A stretch of 64,000 nt of DNA, taken from NCBI RefSeq assembly GCF_030704535.1, contig NC_081819.1:22602001-22666000 (forward strand), in the 5' to 3' direction. Numbering within the stretch: position 1 is the first letter of the stretch; each line of letters opens with the position of its first letter. The notes beneath the pieces are model-generated. The model was not told the origin of the DNA, searched no databases, and saw only the letters and a list, made by a program, of their open reading frames with translations. Made by a program: the position numbers and the translations under genes. Shown here piece after piece: positions 59,979-64,000 of the stretch. Source of the stretch: Vitis vinifera. Lineage: Eukaryota; Streptophyta; Magnoliopsida; Vitales; Vitaceae.

Positions 59979-60840
59979 GAGAGTCCTTTTTAGGATGAAA
60001 TTTAGTTATACACTTCGGAACATATTATCTGTTGCAGGGAATCAAGAGATAATATGAATGTTCTCAAATAGAATTGGAACAGCAAACGACATCGTTTCAG
60101 AAGGAGTAGTTGAGAGAGGAGAAAGATCATTAAAATATTTTTACTATCTTAAATTTATAATAAGTTAAATAAATTAAACCATTATGTTCAAATTTCATAT
60201 AAAATTTAATTTTTTAGATAATTGTTAAAGCACATCTACTCGAAATAATTTTATCTAAAATCTATATTAAAAATAAATAAAAGAATGCATTTTCATATAA
60301 AAAAAGTTTATTATTTATATAAAAAAATAATATTTATTTTTTATATAAAAAAATTCATGAAATAGGTTTATTATTTAATAAAAAAAAAATTGTAAACCTA
60401 AATCCACATATTTATTTTTGAAAATATTATTTATTTTATAAGACATTATTTTAATAAGTCTTAACTTTTATTTGTCAAAATATTTAATTCAATACAACTT
60501 GGGTAAAAAAAAAATCCAAAAAATCGAATTATTCAATATTTAGATAATTATTGATTCAATAAGATGAAAAATCGAAATTATTATTTTGGTTTTTTTGGGT
60601 AAAAAGATTTTAGTTAGTTTAAACCAAATCACATTTTCTTAAACATTATATTATTGCCTGAATCCTATAAATCGATATAAAATGGATAAATTAATTTTTT
60701 TAATTTTAATTAATGTCAATTTAAATTAAATCGATTAATTTGGTGGAGTAAGGGTAATAATACCCCCCTATTGCATCGCCGCAACGCATTAATCATGTCT
60801 TCCCCATAGCGGTAATTTCAACTTACCCGGGTCCAGTCAT

Positions 60841-61157
60841 TTACCAATATGCCCCATTTGTCGCTCGCATCAATGTACTCAAAAGGATGAAATCTCCAAT
60901 TCTATGAGGGTATTACAGTCACGCAGGATTGTGTTCTTGGAAATCCCGGTTACGCCCCCAATTTCTTCACTATAAATAGATCTCTTCCCCTAAACCCTAG
61001 AATTCTTCCGTGCGGCGACTCTCTTCTCCACGGTGAGGGTTAGATCATAGCAAACGTTTCACAGCTTTCTATCTAATTCTGATGACTCATAGCTGTGTTT
61101 TTTTTTTTTTTTGTTTAGATTTTTCAGGAAAATCGTCACCGGACCTGTTTGGCAGGT
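60841..61157 (+). promoter_or_regulatory. Orphan translation-type promoter and leader (copy 2)
   Basis: Same elements as copy 1 at +9,017: tef-box-like word 60841-60856, TATA box 60970-60979, telobox 60992-60999, and the same splice-like sites. No change in these motifs was seen. Confidence 0.5.
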
Positions 61158-62173
61158 AGGAAATCTGTTGTCACTGTTGTCTTGCACTTTTTTTGTTCGG
61201 CTCGTTTTTCTTTTATGCTTTTGAAGTGTATAGTTTCTCTCTTTGTTGATTTTGAAATGCTGCATTGTTTAAGATCTGATGCGTTTTCCTAAGTTTTTAT
61301 GTTGTTGATTTCCGTCCGGTTGGTCGCTGAGAAACTGAGTAAGGAAAAAGAAATTTTAGACTACCAATTTTGCTATATATGTCTTTTGTCTCTGGAAAAT
61401 GAGGCGATGGAATATTTTTGTGCTTTTAGTTTTTATTTCCTGTTGTCTTTTGGTAAAGGAGTTTGTGTCAACTTCTTTGAATAGCTCTAATATCTTCATA
61501 TCTTCAAAGCATTTTGCACATTGAACTTCGTGGCAAATGAATGAAAAAAGAATCGATTTGTGTCATTGTATTTTCTTGTTTCGAAACTAGAAATAGAGGA
61601 TTAATTCAAAGTAAAACTTAATTTCTCTCCCTTAAAACTTAATTTCTCTCCCTTAATGTGTTTTCTAAATTCACTACCATTTCAATGACTTTCTCACATA
61701 TTGGTCCACCAAAATGAAGTGGAATGGGACCTATTGTTTGATGCACTGTGGATCAAGTGTATTGAAATGAGTTTGATTTGAAAGTATTGCTATTATTATT
61801 TTGATGGCTCCGTGCAAGTTTAAGCAAAAGTTGAATTTTGAATTGGGTTTCAAATCAGATTCAACAAAAATTTTCATGAATGGATGGTTGAAAGAGTTGA
61901 TTTTTAGCAGACTTTGATCTACTAAGTGGGAATCATTATATGATGGATCTCAATCCTTTTAGTGATGTTCATATGTTATTTTTTTTGTTGAGGCCATGAT
62001 TTAGAGAATTACATGATGTTCCTTGGAAAAAAAAAATATGCCATATTTGTAACATAGAAGGGAATGAGATCCACTACATGATGAGTTCCATTTAGTAGAT
62101 CAAGTGTTCTACAAATCGATTCGATTTAAGGATTTTAAAACCACCTTTTTAAAGTTGGCAAAACCTTTTTTGG

Positions 62174-62856
62174 GCTTTGGAGGTGACCATCTTCTTCATG
62201 ACAGCAAATTTTTGGGCTTTCTTTGCTTTTCCCATGTTTTGATGGATTGAAGGCCAATAGAAGATTACAAAATTGAAACGTCGTAGAGTTGTTTTTCTGC
62301 GCCAATTCAAAGAAATTGCTCACATTAATTTAGGGTTTTTTCTCTAGGGTTTAGGGCAATTTCCGGTAAATTTATAGCATTTTGGGTTTTTTTTGGGAGC
62401 GAGGCCTCACCTAATGTTTTCGAAAACGACTCCGAAGCTTCTGAGGGCTTTCTGGAGAGTGGTCACCAGTAGAGGGCTTGTCGGAGAGTTGCTGCCGCTC
62501 AAGACGCAGAGAGCCGCAGACCGTATTCAGTTGTAATCGGAACCGAGAAAAACAGAGTTTTCTAGAGGTAGGGTTTAAAAGAGGAAAAATAAATAAATCA
62601 AAAATTTTTATTATTTTATTTTATTTAAAAAAAATTAATTTAAATAATTTAAATGACTTCCTCCCAACCCTCCACTCATGTATTATGGTTACCTTAACAA
62701 TAAATTTATTTGAAATTTACATATATTTTCTAAAAAATTTATTTATTATTTATTTCCCTTTATATATTTGAAATTTGGAAGTTAATATTAATATTTTTAT
62801 CTGCCCATTTACACCAAATAGTTATACTAATTCTCAAAAAAAAAAAAAAATCAATT
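62174..62856 (-). pseudogene. Inverted FCF1 promoter/exon 1 fragment (copy 2)
   Basis: Duplicate of 53157-53839 in unit 2, with the start codon at 62235 (minus). Its inverted-repeat partner would lie beyond the window at about 64114-64798. Confidence 0.9.
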
Positions 62857-63263
62857 TATTTTTTATTTCTATTAGAAAAAAAAAAAGAATTTGCACATTT
62901 TTATTTGATTTATAATTTATAATGAAAAATATTTTTTTTTTAAATTGACATAAGTTTACTCAGATATTTATATCTTTTTAAAGATGAAAGACAAAATTAT
63001 TTTTCCTTTTTGTCTATTTCTTTTTTTTTATTTATTTTAAAATTTGAGTTTTAAATGATAATGATTTAAAAATTAAAAAAAATCTAAACGTGGGAATTAT
63101 TTAGTAATGTTTTTAAAAATAAGCTTAAAAATGGAATAGTTTGATATGTTTTTTGTTTTTTGTTTTTTTTAAATATTTTTCATATTTTAAAATTTTAAAA
63201 CAATTTTAGAATTACTTTCAAATTACTATATCTATTGCTATGACATTTTTAAAATTATTTTAT

Positions 63264-64000
63264 TGTTGTAAAATTATAAAGTGAAAGATAAATTAAAATG
63301 TAGGAAGAGAATAGAATAATTTTCATTAGAGGTATCTCCTTTTTATAGGGAGTCACAAAGAAATATATATCAATATGGATGATCATCCACAAGTCCCCAT
63401 AAATCCGATAAATTCTCATATTTTATAACACTCCCCCTTGGATGATCATAAGAATATGACTCATTAAAACCTTACTAGGAAAAACCCTAGTGAAGGAAAA
63501 AGAGTACAATATTCTTTTGAATTACTATAAATGCCTCGTTAAAAACCTTGTCAGTAAAAACCATTGGGACAAAACCTGGATGAAGGAAAAAATAGTGCAG
63601 TATATCCATATTATCATTCTCCCTCTCATGTAGACATGATTATGATTTCTTCAACATTTCAAATGGTAGATCTCTCAATCTTCGTATTCCAAAGTCATAC
63701 CTTAACTTTTTCAATGCGGTCAAAGGTAACGCCCTTTTGAATAGATCTGCTAGATTATTGCATAACTAAATATGTTAAACATTGATCTCACCTTTCTTTT
63801 GGAGCTCATGAGTATAAAAGAATTTAGGGAGATATGCTTAGTTCTATCACCTTTTATGAATTCTCCTTTAATTTGTGCAATACAAGCAGCATTATCTTCA
63901 TGTAACTCGGTTGCATTGCCTCTAATGGAAGGTAGTCCACATGTTTCTTGTATATGTTGAATCATTGACCTTAGTCATACACATTCACGACTTACTTCAT
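63264..64000 (-). mobile_element. Truncated Ty1/copia element (copy 2)
   Basis: Same as 54247-54983: LTR at 63430-63264, polypurine tract at 63441-63431, and the broken RNase H frame above it, cut by the window end. Confidence 0.88.

Larger units (their letters stand above)
59979..64000. repeat. Tandem duplication of about 9 kb, unit 2 (cut by the window end)
   Basis: Repeats 50967-54983 with very few changes, mostly in the first 800 bp. It is cut inside the copia fragment at 64000. By the 9,017-bp offset the rest of the unit, including a second FCF1, should follow. Confidence 0.95.

Overview
This window is nuclear DNA from a flowering plant. Genes carry GT-AG introns, the background is AT-rich, and introns and intergenic stretches hold LTR, LINE, SINE and MITE remnants. 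The protein families are typical of a woody eudicot. Several repeats look grapevine-like (Vitis), but that is an impression from the sequence and was not tested by a search. Exon boundaries below were set by hand from splice sites and reading frame; each of the six complete models reads through without an internal stop.

Region 1 (1-17 kb) is a tandem segmental duplication. Unit A (about 739-7628) and unit B (about 10287-17021) each hold a minus-strand neprosin-domain (DUF239) gene and the 5' end of a beta-amylase gene. Only unit B continues into a complete amylase gene. Unit A has just exon 1, and a solo LTR sits where unit B has the probable native promoter. The spacer between units holds a second, 1.7-kb solo LTR. 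MITEs present in one unit and absent from the other give empty-site proof of insertion.

Region 2 (15.7-35.8 kb) holds two tandem plus-strand beta-amylase genes with matching exon structure. The first (554 aa) has a transit-peptide-like N-terminus and no DNA-binding domain (BAM2-like). The second (699 aa) is a BZR1-BAM with an acidic N-terminus and a BES1/BZR1 domain (BAM7/BAM8 type). A cluster of three G-boxes lies upstream of the second gene.

Region 3 (37.1-42.7 kb) is a minus-strand class 3 lipase gene with a SINE and a tiny retro-insertion in its introns. Region 4 (45-50.4 kb) is a plus-strand neuroguidin/Sas10-C1D family gene whose probable 5' UTR intron is filled with LINE fragments.

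Region 5 (51-64 kb) is a second tandem duplication with a period near 9,017 bp. Unit 1 (about 50967-59978) contains an orphan promoter and leader of the translation-gene type (tef-box-like, TATA, telobox), an inverted fragment of the FCF1 promoter and first exon, a 3' piece of a Ty1/copia element, and the intact FCF1 gene. Unit 2 starts at about 59979 and runs off the window. A second FCF1 copy is predicted near position 64734, outside the sequence. FCF1 and neuroguidin both belong to the small-subunit processome, so two 18S rRNA maturation genes are neighbours here.
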